A stretch of 7,671 nt of DNA from an uncultured Eggerthella sp. (lineage in GTDB: Bacteria; Actinomycetota; Coriobacteriia; Coriobacteriales; Eggerthellaceae), in contig UQVJ01000082.1 of NCBI GenBank assembly GCA_900544455.1, forward strand, positions 1 through 7,671, in the 5' to 3' direction. Positions 1 to 6,541 of the stretch are shown in pieces (the first letter of the stretch is position 1; each line of letters begins with the position of its first letter). The notes beneath the pieces were generated by a model, which was not told the origin of the DNA, ran no database searches, and saw only the letters and a program-made list of their open reading frames with translations. The position numbers were made by a program, and so were the translations under genes.

Positions 1-1
1 C

Positions 2-448
2 AAGCAGATTGCTGCGAGCGATATCCTGAATGGCGAGGAAGCAAAGCTTCCCGCGCGTCGCTATCGAATGGATCAGCTGTTCCGTGTTTTGGCTGACAGA
101 CAAGAGTATCGCAGTCAATTGGCAGAAAGCGCCAAGCGCTTCATGGGCTTGTACCCACGCCTGAGGCGCGGTGGTTTCTTCTTTGGCTTGGCGGTGCCCG
201 CCATCGTTACTCCTCTTCTTTCCCTCTTGGGCTTCGAGAAGGTGATCATGCTTACGTGTTGGTTGATCTGGCTGGTTGCCATCATCATCTTCCTAGTTGT
301 GATCGAATTCATTCGCGATCGTTTGGCTCACGAAGTTGCTCTTGACGATCTGTCGGATGATGAGTTGCGAGAGCTGTTTCAGGCGCGCGATGGCGTTTCG
401 AGCTCTCCGGCTCCGCAGCCGATTGATCTGAAAGGCGGGTTGAAGTAA
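2..448 (+). CDS. Membrane protein, C-terminal part (5' end outside window)
   Basis: The reading frame is open from the left edge (first complete codon at 2) to TAA at 446-448, giving 148 visible residues. An ATG at 68 could be taken as a start, but it has no Shine-Dalgarno sequence and sensible protein (NGEEAKLPARRYR) precedes it, so I treat the gene as truncated by the window. The visible part has a charged, probably helical stretch, two hydrophobic segments (visible residues about 58-77 and 80-103), then an acidic tail with LDDLSDDELRELF and a Ser/Pro-rich end. The stop overlaps the ATG of the following YhgE/Pip gene by one base, so the two are probably translationally coupled and may act in the same membrane complex. 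I do not recognise the family from this fragment; a second YhgE/Pip-like protein or a dedicated partner are both possible. Confidence 0.6.
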   Translation, partial: KQIAASDILNGEEAKLPARRYRMDQLFRVLADRQEYRSQLAESAKRFMGLYPRLRRGGFFFGLAVPAIVTPLLSLLGFEKVIMLTCWLIWLVAIIIFLVVIEFIRDRLAHEVALDDLSDDELRELFQARDGVSSSPAPQPIDLKGGLK

Positions 449-2637
449 TGAAAGTGATCCGCCAGCTTTTTGTCGATGACATGAAGCGTATCTTCAGCAA
501 CCTGATTACCGGTCTTATCGTTTTGGGCTTGGTGTTGCTGCCTTCTATTTTCAGCTGGTACAACGTGCTGGCATGCTGGGACGTGTTTCACAACACTGGC
601 AACCTGAAGGTTGCGGTGGTGAATAACGATGAGGGCTATCAGAGCGATTTGGTTCCCATGAAAGTGAACATGGGCGAGCAGATTGCCAGTTCGTTGCGCG
701 CCAACGAGCAGATGGATTGGATATTCACGGACGAAGATGATGCTATCGACGGCGCAAAATCAGGTAAATACTATGCGGCAGTGGTTATCCCCGAAAGCTT
801 CAGCAAAGACATGATGACGTTCTATTCGGGCGAATCGGACCATGCAGACCTGATTTACTACAGCAACGAAAAGAAGAACGTGGTTGCTCCGAAGCTTACC
901 GATCAAGGTGCCAGCAAGGCGTCCGATATGGTGAACCAAGTATTTGCCAAAACGCTCGCCGAAGTGGGCATGAACGTTGCTTCTTCGTTGCTGAAGTATT
1001 CGGATAATGCCAATGTCGACAGTCGATTGGGCGATTTAGCGAACCATGTAGACACTATGGGCGGTCAGATGTCCGATGCTTCGCAGACGCTGAGAACCTA
1101 TGCTCAGGTACTCGATGCCTCTCAATCTTTGGTAACGGGGTCGGCTGAGCTTTTGGGCCAGGCGGGTGATTCTGCGGCTCAGGTGATGGACTCTGCCAAC
1201 CAAGCAAAAGACTCCGTCTCTTCCATGGGAGATGCCCTGAAAGCGTCAAATGCCGCTTTGGGTGAGGCTATTTCCAACAGTGCTGCCGGTTACGAAGGGG
1301 TCTCAAGCGCGATCGATCAAGCCTTCAGCTCCGCCAATACCCTTGCGGGTACCTCTGCGAGCAGCTTGGACAATCAGGCTTCTTCGATTGAGGCTCAGGC
1401 TTCGCAATTCGAGTCTCTGGCAAATCAGGTAAGAAGTTTGGCAAATTCGCAGAGCGATCCCGATTTGAAGGAAACGCTCACGCAGCTTGCTGTGCAGCTG
1501 CAGGCCTCTGCTGATTCCCAGAAAGCGTTGGCGGACGGCTTGCGTACGGCTGCTGATTCCATCAGGGCCGATGCTTCTTCGGCTCAAGCCGAGCATGACA
1601 AGGTAAGCGCTCTTGCTGCTCAGGCGAAGAACAGCGTAGGCCAGCTTTCCGAGGACTACAACAACACCATCAAACCTCAGCTCGATGCCTTGATGGATCA
1701 AGTTTCCGCTATGTCCGGCTCGCTTTCCTCAAGCGCATCAACGCTTGGTTCGGTGGGGGACGATCTGCAGAATGGCGCCGATTCCCTCGCTGGTCGCATT
1801 GCAGCGTCTAAGCAGAAGCTGCTCGACACGGCATCCGATTTGGATGATTCAGCGCAAAAGCTCACTTCGCTTTCCACCGCTATGCGTGAGGCCCTTTCTT
1901 CAGGTGACCTTGAGCAGCTGCGCACGGTGCTTTACTCCGATCCGGACGCCCTTGCCTCGGCATTGGCGGCCCCTGTGCAGCTTGAGCGCAATGCGGTATT
2001 CCCGGCAGACAATTTTGGTTCTCAGATGGCTCCGTTGTACACCACGTTGGCTTTGTGGGTTGGCTCGTTGTTGTTGGCAGTTGCTATCAAGGTGGAGGTG
2101 TCGCGCAAAGCTCAGATAAAGCTGGGGTATCCAAAACTGCACCAGCTGTTCTTGGGGCGTTTTGGCGTATTTGCCTTCGTTTCCCTGTGTCAAACTACAG
2201 TTTTGGCTTTGGGCAACATGCTGTTCCTGCAGGTACAGGTGAGCGATCCATTGCTTTACCTTATTTGCTTCTGGTTAGCGGGTTTGGTGTTTACCTTCAT
2301 CATTTATTCGTTGGTGGTATCGTTTGCCAACTTGGGTAAGGCTATTGCCGTCTTCCTCCTCATCATCCAGGTAACCTCTGGCGGAGGCAGCTTCCCGCTC
2401 CAAATGCTGCCCGATTTCTTCCAAGTTCTCAGCCCCTTCCTGCCGGCAACGCATGTTATCAACGCTATGCGTGCAGCCATGATGGGTGTGTACATGAACG
2501 ATTTCTGGATAGAAATCGGCTTGCTGCTACTGTTCGTTGTGCCGTTCCTGTTGCTTGGATTGGTGTTCCGCAAGCCTTTGATGAAGTTCCTGAATTGGTA
2601 TATCGAAAAAGTAGAGGAGTCGAAGCTGGTTTGCTAA
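448..2637 (+). CDS. YhgE/Pip family membrane protein
   Basis: This 729-residue protein has the full YhgE/Pip layout. It has one N-terminal membrane helix (about 18-37), followed by the family signature SWYN (36-39) and NTGNLKVAVVNNDEG (49-63). A long Ala/Ser/Gln-rich, probably coiled-coil extracytoplasmic region follows (about 180-500), then LERNAVFP (512-519) and about five C-terminal helices (530-548, 572-594, 600-622, 628-645, 688-707). The stretch SGGGSFP (644-650) with FLPATHVINAMR (664-675) is typical of the ABC-2-like C-terminal domain. Relatives include Lactococcus Pip and Bacillus YueB (phage receptors) and EsaA of type VII secretion; a general role in export or surface assembly is inferred. 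The ATG overlaps the previous stop (TAATG), with GGCGGG about 8 bases upstream. It ends in tandem stops TAA TGA. No type VII secretion partner is visible in the window. Confidence 0.92.
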   Translation: MKVIRQLFVDDMKRIFSNLITGLIVLGLVLLPSIFSWYNVLACWDVFHNTGNLKVAVVNNDEGYQSDLVPMKVNMGEQIASSLRANEQMDWIFTDEDDAIDGAKSGKYYAAVVIPESFSKDMMTFYSGESDHADLIYYSNEKKNVVAPKLTDQGASKASDMVNQVFAKTLAEVGMNVASSLLKYSDNANVDSRLGDLANHVDTMGGQMSDASQTLRTYAQVLDASQSLVTGSAELLGQAGDSAAQVMDSANQAKDSVSSMGDALKASNAALGEAISNSAAGYEGVSSAIDQAFSSANTLAGTSASSLDNQASSIEAQASQFESLANQVRSLANSQSDPDLKETLTQLAVQLQASADSQKALADGLRTAADSIRADASSAQAEHDKVSALAAQAKNSVGQLSEDYNNTIKPQLDALMDQVSAMSGSLSSSASTLGSVGDDLQNGADSLAGRIAASKQKLLDTASDLDDSAQKLTSLSTAMREALSSGDLEQLRTVLYSDPDALASALAAPVQLERNAVFPADNFGSQMAPLYTTLALWVGSLLLAVAIKVEVSRKAQIKLGYPKLHQLFLGRFGVFAFVSLCQTTVLALGNMLFLQVQVSDPLLYLICFWLAGLVFTFIIYSLVVSFANLGKAIAVFLLIIQVTSGGGSFPLQMLPDFFQVLSPFLPATHVINAMRAAMMGVYMNDFWIEIGLLLLFVVPFLLLGLVFRKPLMKFLNWYIEKVEESKLVC

Positions 2638-2678
2638 TGAGCCCAGTAACGTAGAGGTCCTCAGCTTGTTCAAATAGC

Positions 2679-2723
2679 AAACCGCCCTTCGTTTCGTGCT
2701 GACGCAGAAACGAAGGGCGGTTT
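2679..2723. terminator. Bidirectional hairpin terminator between convergent genes
   Basis: A perfect 17-bp inverted repeat (2679-2695 against 2707-2723, AAACCGCCCTTCGTTTC on the left arm) encloses an 11-base loop. The arms carry A-runs at the left edge and T-runs at the right, so the transcript ends in GGCGGUUU read either way. It lies 41 bases after the YhgE/Pip stop and 16 bases after the stop of the convergent flavin-protein gene, the expected place for a shared terminator. Confidence 0.85.
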
Positions 2724-2739
2724 CTCGTTACCGGCTTTT

Positions 2740-3267
2740 CTAGGCGCGTTGTTTTCCGGTGAAAGAATCTATGTCGATGCAGTAGATGTTTGTGCGCGCC
2801 AGTGCTTGGTCGGTAAAACCGGCGCTGGCTCCTGGAGCCAGATGGTTCATGATACGGGTAAGCCCGTAGCGCTTTGCGTCGATGCCTTGGATTCGATGAA
2901 CGGTGCCTGTGCCCATGATGCTGCGATAGGCGTAGGAATAGGCGCAAGCATAAGGGCCCTCTATTACGCCGTCTTCGATATCCATCTCGATGGCAACGCG
3001 CGGTTCGCGATTGAAAAGCTCTGCCTTGCGCCCCTCGGATGCCGAGTGCACCCATAGCGCCAGGCGTGGGGTGGGGGCATTGTTGGCAGGGCTTTCAGGG
3101 TCTGCCCAGTCGTAGCCGAAACTCATGGGGACGATGAACATGCCCTCTTCATCGAGTGCGCCGATGCGTACCGTATGGCAGGCTTCGACAATGGCGTGAA
3201 GCTGGTCAACGTTACGTACTTGGCGGCTTGCCTGGCGCATTGGGCGATGCATCGGTGCGGTTTCCAT
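2740..3267 (-). CDS. Pyridoxamine 5'-phosphate oxidase family (NimA-like) flavin-binding protein
   Basis: This 175-residue soluble protein matches the split-barrel flavin-binding fold of the NimA-like branch. It has an N-terminal helix region with MRQASRQVRNVDQLHAIVEA (10-29), a first strand pair HTVRIGAL and FIVPMSFGYDW (31-38, 44-54), then LALWVHSASEGRKAELFN (69-86) and VAIEMDIE (91-98). YRSIMGTGTVHRI (114-126) and the C-terminal NIYCIDIDSFTGKQ (160-173) complete it. Members bind FMN, F420 or haem, and some are linked to nitroimidazole reduction; which applies here cannot be told from sequence. The start is the ATG ending at 3267, because a perfect AGGAGG (plus-strand 3272-3277) lies 4 bases upstream; the next Met (residue 6) is 15 bases further away. 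It is transcribed alone, convergent with the YhgE/Pip gene and divergent from the opine-dehydrogenase operon. Confidence 0.88.
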   Translation of the reverse strand: METAPMHRPMRQASRQVRNVDQLHAIVEACHTVRIGALDEEGMFIVPMSFGYDWADPESPANNAPTPRLALWVHSASEGRKAELFNREPRVAIEMDIEDGVIEGPYACAYSYAYRSIMGTGTVHRIQGIDAKRYGLTRIMNHLAPGASAGFTDQALARTNIYCIDIDSFTGKQRA

Positions 3268-3463
3268 GAGTCCTCCTGTGTTTTGATTGCCATGATGGTA
3301 TCAGATGCTCTTCGTATGGTGGGTGCTGGCGGATGCTCTTTTCGCGCAAGGCGTTTCGGTGCCGGATGGCGTAGTTTCGACCTGCACGTCGTGAGATTCC
3401 AGCTTTCCTTAAGGCGTTGTTTTTATGAAATGGCGCAGCCTCGATAGGGAGAGGGTATCTGTT

Positions 3464-3492
3464 TTTGCAGGTAGGCTTAGGGTCGGTAGAAT
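3464..3492 (+). promoter_or_regulatory. Candidate sigma-A-type promoter for the dehydrogenase-racemase operon
   Basis: TTTGCA (3464-3469, 4 of 6 to TTGACA) and TAGAAT (3487-3492, 5 of 6 to TATAAT) are separated by exactly 17 bases. Transcription would start near 3499, leaving a leader of about 158 bases before the TTG start at 3657. This was found by eye, without a start-site map; other weak boxes exist in the region. Confidence 0.35.
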
Positions 3493-3566
3493 TCCGATAG
3501 GGTAATAAGGAAATAAGCGCGCCTGTACTCGGATTCGGGGTTTTGTGCGTGGTATTCTTCTGTGAT

Positions 3567-3593
3567 GATGAAAGTAACGCTTGGGCTTTCATC
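3567..3593. promoter_or_regulatory. 8-bp dyad (GATGAAAG / CTTTCATC) in the dehydrogenase leader
   Basis: GATGAAAG (3567-3574) and CTTTCATC (3586-3593) form a perfect inverted repeat with an 11-base spacer. It lies downstream of the candidate promoter and 63 bases before the TTG start codon, so it could be a repressor operator or a leader hairpin. It lacks the GC-rich stem and T-tract of a terminator. The protein that would bind is unknown. Confidence 0.35.
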
Positions 3594-3620
3594 GCTCTGA
3601 GTCTGAGTGTTTTTCGGAGT

Positions 3621-3648
3621 ATGGCCGCAAGGCCGTCCGCTAAGGAGG
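3621..3648 (+). promoter_or_regulatory. GNRA hairpin and strong ribosome binding site deciding the TTG start
   Basis: GGCC-GCAA-GGCC (3623-3634), extendable by two pairs to 3621-3636, forms a compact hairpin capped by a GCAA tetraloop. Five bases later comes AAGGAGG (3642-3648), placed 8 bases before TTG at 3657. This is the best Shine-Dalgarno sequence in the area and fixes TTG as the start. The in-frame ATG codons at 3543 and 3621 lack a well-placed ribosome binding site and would add residues not expected before a Rossmann fold. Confidence 0.7.
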
Positions 3649-3656
3649 TTATTGAA

Positions 3657-4898
3657 TTGGTAGACGTAGAAGAGCTGCGCCGCGCACCTATCGCCATTTT
3701 GGGTGGTGGCGCTGTTGGCAAAACCTGTGGTGCCGACTGCGCGTTGGCTGGCCAGGAAGTTCGCATTTGCGACCTGGACCCGTTCTTTGACAATGCGCTG
3801 GGCACGGTTATGCGCACGGGTATCACCTTGCAGGACAAGGCTCCCGGAACGCAGACCAAGTACGGGTTCCGTCGCATGGGCAAGGGCGAGTTCGCCCTGG
3901 CAACCAATTCCGTTGCCGAAGCGGTGAAGGGTGCCAAGCTCATCGTTGTTGGTATTCCTTCTATTGCTCATGAGGTTTTCTTCCGTGAGCTTATTCCCGT
4001 TCTGGAAGACGGCCAGATCGTCCACATCATTCCCGATAATTATGGCAGCTTGAAGCTTCGCAAGATGATGCGTGAAATGGGCTGCACCAAGAACGTTATC
4101 ATCGGTGGTTGGTCAAGCGCCCCCTATGGCACGCGCGTAGACACTGAAGGCGGCGTTGCCAAGCCCACTTGCTCGTTGGTGTATCGTGCCATTACGCTGC
4201 GCGGTGCCGCGCTTCCCGCAAAGGACACCGAAGATTTCGTTGAAAGCTCGAAGGCCCTGGGCTGCTTCGATGCCATCACCGAAGGCGATGGTGCAGTATG
4301 CGGCGATACCGTTATGGACATCGGCTTCTCCAACGTGAACCCGGTTATCCATGTTCCCGGTACGGTTTTGGGTGTATCGACGATGGAAAACTTTGGCACG
4401 GTCCTGGACAAGAACATCCACGACTACTCCATCTACTCCCATTCTTTCTGCCCCTCTATTTCCGAAGTTCAGTATCAGTTCTATAACGAGGAAATTGCTC
4501 TGGCGGAAGCTATGGGCGTTGGTATCCAGCCTTTTAAGAAAGAAGTGTTCTACCAGCGCACCAGCGTTCTGGGTGAAGAGTACATGGGCGAGGGCTGCAA
4601 CGTTCCCTTCGAGGAGCAGTGGGAAGTCGGTTTTGCTACCGGCCCCTTCACCATCAAGAACCGCTATGTAACCGAAGATGTTCCCGTTGGTTGCCATGTG
4701 TACCATGAGCTGGGCAAGAAGTTCGGTGTTCCCACGCCGATCATCGATTCCATGATCGTTTTGGGTGGCGTTATGAACAAGACCAACTTCTTCGAGACCG
4801 GTCTTACCTTGGATGAACTGGGCATTGGCCATATGACAAAGGAGCAGATGCAGGCTTATCTGCGCGAGGGCGAATACGTAGCTCCCGAGGGCGAGTAA
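3657..4898 (+). CDS. NAD/NADP octopine/nopaline dehydrogenase family protein
   Basis: This 413-residue enzyme (from TTG) probably catalyses NAD(P)H-dependent reductive condensation of an amino acid with a 2-keto acid to give an opine, or the reverse. The N-terminal Rossmann domain has the nucleotide loop ILGGGAVGK (14-22) and an acidic strand end ICDLD (37-41). The C-terminal octopine-dehydrogenase domain has NVNPVIHVPG (226-235), with the putative catalytic His at 232, and RYVTEDVPVG (336-345). R336 and D341 have the same five-residue spacing as the Arg and Asp of the His/Arg/Asp triad described for scallop octopine dehydrogenase; GVPTPIIDSMIVL (357-369) is also typical. A ribosome binding site 8 bases upstream supports the TTG start. 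The racemase gene follows with no gap. Substrate is unknown. The fold also resembles ketopantoate and glycerol-3-phosphate dehydrogenases, but the C-terminal motifs favour the opine family. Confidence 0.85.
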   Translation: MVDVEELRRAPIAILGGGAVGKTCGADCALAGQEVRICDLDPFFDNALGTVMRTGITLQDKAPGTQTKYGFRRMGKGEFALATNSVAEAVKGAKLIVVGIPSIAHEVFFRELIPVLEDGQIVHIIPDNYGSLKLRKMMREMGCTKNVIIGGWSSAPYGTRVDTEGGVAKPTCSLVYRAITLRGAALPAKDTEDFVESSKALGCFDAITEGDGAVCGDTVMDIGFSNVNPVIHVPGTVLGVSTMENFGTVLDKNIHDYSIYSHSFCPSISEVQYQFYNEEIALAEAMGVGIQPFKKEVFYQRTSVLGEEYMGEGCNVPFEEQWEVGFATGPFTIKNRYVTEDVPVGCHVYHELGKKFGVPTPIIDSMIVLGGVMNKTNFFETGLTLDELGIGHMTKEQMQAYLREGEYVAPEGE

Positions 4899-5672
4899 AT
4901 GAGCAATTGGAAAAGCGCATACGGTGCGCTTGAGACGAAGGCGGAGGTTCGTGGCATCCACGGGCTTCCGCCCCGTAGTTTTTCGGGGCAGGTGCTCGGC
5001 ATCATTGCCGTGAAGCTGGATTACCCCAAGCTTCCGGGCAACGTTGCCAATGCGTGCACCTTCAACTATCCCGTGAGCTACGAAGTGGTTGATTTCGAGA
5101 TAGAGCAACTGTTTGCGGGTGACCCCGCCATTAAGCAGATGATCATCGAAGCCGCCAAGAAGCTGGAGGCGCAAGGCGTGCGCGCCATTATCGGCGCATG
5201 TGGTTACTTCGCCCATTTCCAGAAAGATGTTGCGGCGGCAGTTGATGTCCCCGTATTCATGTCCAGCTTGTGCCAACTGCCGGTTATCAAAGCAGGCTTT
5301 TCCCAGGCGGGCTCTATCGCGGTGTTTGCCGCCGACGGCTCCAGCCTGAATGACGATTTGCTTGCTCAGGTTGGCAGCAGCACCGAAAGGCTCATTGTTC
5401 AGAATGTGGGCGATATGGAAAGCTTTGCTCCCATTCGCTGGGGTGGACATGAGCTTGATAATGGCAAGCTTACCGATGATCTATGCAGCTTAGCGAAGGA
5501 TTTGTGTCAGCAGCATCCTGATATTAAGGCCATCTTGCTTGAGTGCAGCGACTTGCCTCCTTATGCGGCGGCAATTCAGAAGGCAACGGGTTTGCCCGTG
5601 TTCGACTTCATCACGCTTGCAAATTGGGTTGCCAGCGCCGTTCTACAGAAAACCTATACCGGTTGGTTCTAG
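4899..5672 (+). CDS. Aspartate/glutamate racemase family protein
   Basis: This 257-residue cytosolic protein belongs to the cofactor-independent two-cysteine racemase superfamily (Asp/Glu/hydantoin racemases, maleate isomerase). Early motifs are GIIAVKLDYPKLPGNVANA (34-52) and the FNYPVSYEVV strand region (55-64). The two catalytic cysteines expected for proton abstraction on opposite faces are both visible: C101 in IIGACGYF and C216 in LLECSDLPPYA. A C-terminal GLPVFDFITL (231-240) closes the second half-domain. Both active-site Cys being intact argues for a working racemase or epimerase; the amino acid used cannot be told. The ATG follows directly after the TAA of the dehydrogenase, with GAGG (4887-4890) 8 bases upstream inside that gene, so translation is coupled. 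Pairing with an opine-type dehydrogenase suggests it supplies or consumes a D-amino-acid moiety. Confidence 0.87.
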   Translation: MSNWKSAYGALETKAEVRGIHGLPPRSFSGQVLGIIAVKLDYPKLPGNVANACTFNYPVSYEVVDFEIEQLFAGDPAIKQMIIEAAKKLEAQGVRAIIGACGYFAHFQKDVAAAVDVPVFMSSLCQLPVIKAGFSQAGSIAVFAADGSSLNDDLLAQVGSSTERLIVQNVGDMESFAPIRWGGHELDNGKLTDDLCSLAKDLCQQHPDIKAILLECSDLPPYAAAIQKATGLPVFDFITLANWVASAVLQKTYTGWF

Positions 5673-5720
5673 CCGACGAAGGCGGAGCGTCGTGTTTTAG
5701 GCTCGTGTTCCCAAGGCGAT

Positions 5721-5830
5721 GGTAGGTGTTTTGCCGAATGCGCCCTTTATGGGCGGAAGCGAAGGCGCAAGCAGCGCTGTTGGCGGAAATGCCTACCCTT
5801 GCAAGGGGGCGTTGACGGCGAAAGGCCCTC
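5721..5830. other. Structured intergenic element of unknown function
   Basis: The bases after the racemase gene fold extensively. GGTAGGTGTTTT (5721-5732) pairs with GGAAATGCCTACC (5785-5797, one bulged G, some G-U), and GCCGA (5733-5737) extends this with TTGGC (5780-5784). This closes a junction with two hairpins: CGCCC-TTTAT-GGGCG (5741-5755) and GCGC-AAGCA-GCGC (5765-5777). Next comes the self-complementary CCCTTGCAAGGG (5796-5807), whose left end competes with the outer helix. Finally GGGGGC (5805-5810) can pair with GCCCTC (5825-5830). No convincing ORF lies here and I recognise no known riboswitch core. It may be a structured 3' UTR, a small RNA, or a palindromic repeat/MITE-like unit. 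Confidence 0.5.
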
Positions 5831-5853
5831 AATCTAATTCACTACGCAAAACA

Positions 5854-5882
5854 GAGAAGGACCGGCATTGCCGGTCCTTCTC
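5854..5882. terminator. GC-rich hairpin terminator between racemase and lipoprotein genes
   Basis: GAGAAGGACCGGC (5854-5866) and GCCGGTCCTTCTC (5870-5882) form a perfect 13-bp stem with a 3-base loop (ATT). Read on the minus strand the stem is followed by TGTTTTG, a fair U-tract, 48 bases after the last lipoprotein stop. On the plus strand it is followed by TTAGCTTGG, a weaker tail. It therefore serves mainly the lipoprotein operon and probably also stops read-through from the racemase side. Confidence 0.85.
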
Positions 5883-5930
5883 TTAGCTTGGAGTGTCGCA
5901 AAGGAGTCTGGTTTCTTTACGACAGGATGG

Positions 5931-6473
5931 TTAGCGTTTCAGGTCGATGTCGGTAAGCTTAACTTCCTTAGCTTCCTTCATGGCTTCGCTCATGTTATCG
6001 GCAAATTCGATGGTATTAAGAACCGTTTCGACTTCCGCCTTATGATCTTCGAAGTTGTTGACGTCTATAGACACGCTTCCCTCATTCACCCCGGTGATGA
6101 AAACGGAAGTAGTTCCTCCCGAATGTTTGTAATCGCCGGTCAACCAGGTTTTGTCGCCGTAGGTTACAGGGTCATGTGTCTCCCATTTAAAAGACCCGCT
6201 GTAGCGATCTTCGTATTGAGCGAGCAACTCTTCAGCTGTCATTTTCTTTTCCCATAACGGGATGATTCGATCGTTGTTGGAAAATGTCAGTTGGGCTTTG
6301 TTTGCGTTGTCGCCGGCAGAGTTGCTGACGCTTACGCCTTCGGGAACCTCAACCTTAAACCAGATGAAATCCGCTTTCTTGTCCGCAGGCCCGCTTCCTC
6401 CGCAGCCAACTAAGGCAAGTGCGGCAACAAGGCTTATGCAGAGGGCAAGAAGTGCGATAACTGCTTTCTTCAT
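5931..6473 (-). CDS. Lipoprotein of unknown function (paralogue A)
   Basis: This 180-residue secreted lipoprotein has the basic N-terminus MKKAV, a hydrophobic core to residue 20 and the lipobox LVGC, with the lipidated Cys at 24. The mature part starts with a Gly/Asp/Lys-rich linker, then DFIWFKVEVPEGVSVS (35-50). It ends with NTIEFADNMSEAMKEAKEV (153-171). These two stretches recur in the next gene upstream, marking a duplicated family. The middle (about 51-150) looks like mixed beta strands without recognisable catalytic motifs. The start at 6473 is chosen because AGGAGG (plus-strand 6482-6487, as CCTCCT) is 8 bases upstream; an ATG 63 bases earlier would put 21 charged residues before the signal peptide. 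It is third and last in the minus-strand operon, 68 bases after its paralogue, and is followed by a terminator hairpin. Function is unknown. Confidence 0.85.
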   Translation of the reverse strand: MKKAVIALLALCISLVAALALVGCGGSGPADKKADFIWFKVEVPEGVSVSNSAGDNANKAQLTFSNNDRIIPLWEKKMTAEELLAQYEDRYSGSFKWETHDPVTYGDKTWLTGDYKHSGGTTSVFITGVNEGSVSIDVNNFEDHKAEVETVLNTIEFADNMSEAMKEAKEVKLTDIDLKR

Positions 6474-6541
6474 GATGATGTCCTCCTCTTCAGTCTGTTT
6501 TGAAAACGGGCGGAACTCGATTGCGGCTCCGCCCAAGGGTG

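Noticed and set aside
2465..3055. A 196-codon minus-strand open frame over the end of the YhgE/Pip gene and part of the flavoprotein gene
   Set aside because: It runs through the terminator hairpin and is a frame-shadow of the flavoprotein gene; the Arg/His-rich translation has no family resemblance.
3303..3340. Repeated GATGCTCTT in the divergent intergenic region
   Set aside because: Two 9-base copies at this length are within what chance gives, and they show no symmetry or promoter context.
3543..3656. N-terminal extension of the dehydrogenase from ATG 3543 or ATG 3621
   Set aside because: Neither ATG has a well-placed ribosome binding site, the extension lies in leader sequence with hairpins, and TTG 3657 has AAGGAGG at ideal spacing directly before the Rossmann fold.
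3212..3943. A 243-codon minus-strand open frame across the divergent intergenic region
   Set aside because: It overlaps the start of the flavoprotein gene on the same strand in another frame and the start of the dehydrogenase on the other strand; its translation is low-complexity and basic, unlike a real protein.
4113..5450. A 445-codon open frame antisense to both the dehydrogenase and the racemase
   Set aside because: It crosses two well-supported genes on the other strand, has no plausible ribosome binding site or recognisable motifs, and is explained by codon bias of the sense genes leaving few antisense stops.
5674..5698. CGACG / CGTCG hairpin followed by TGTTTT directly after the racemase stop
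   Set aside because: The stem is only 5 bp with a 9-base loop, too weak to call as a terminator; the strong hairpin at 5854-5882 is a better one.
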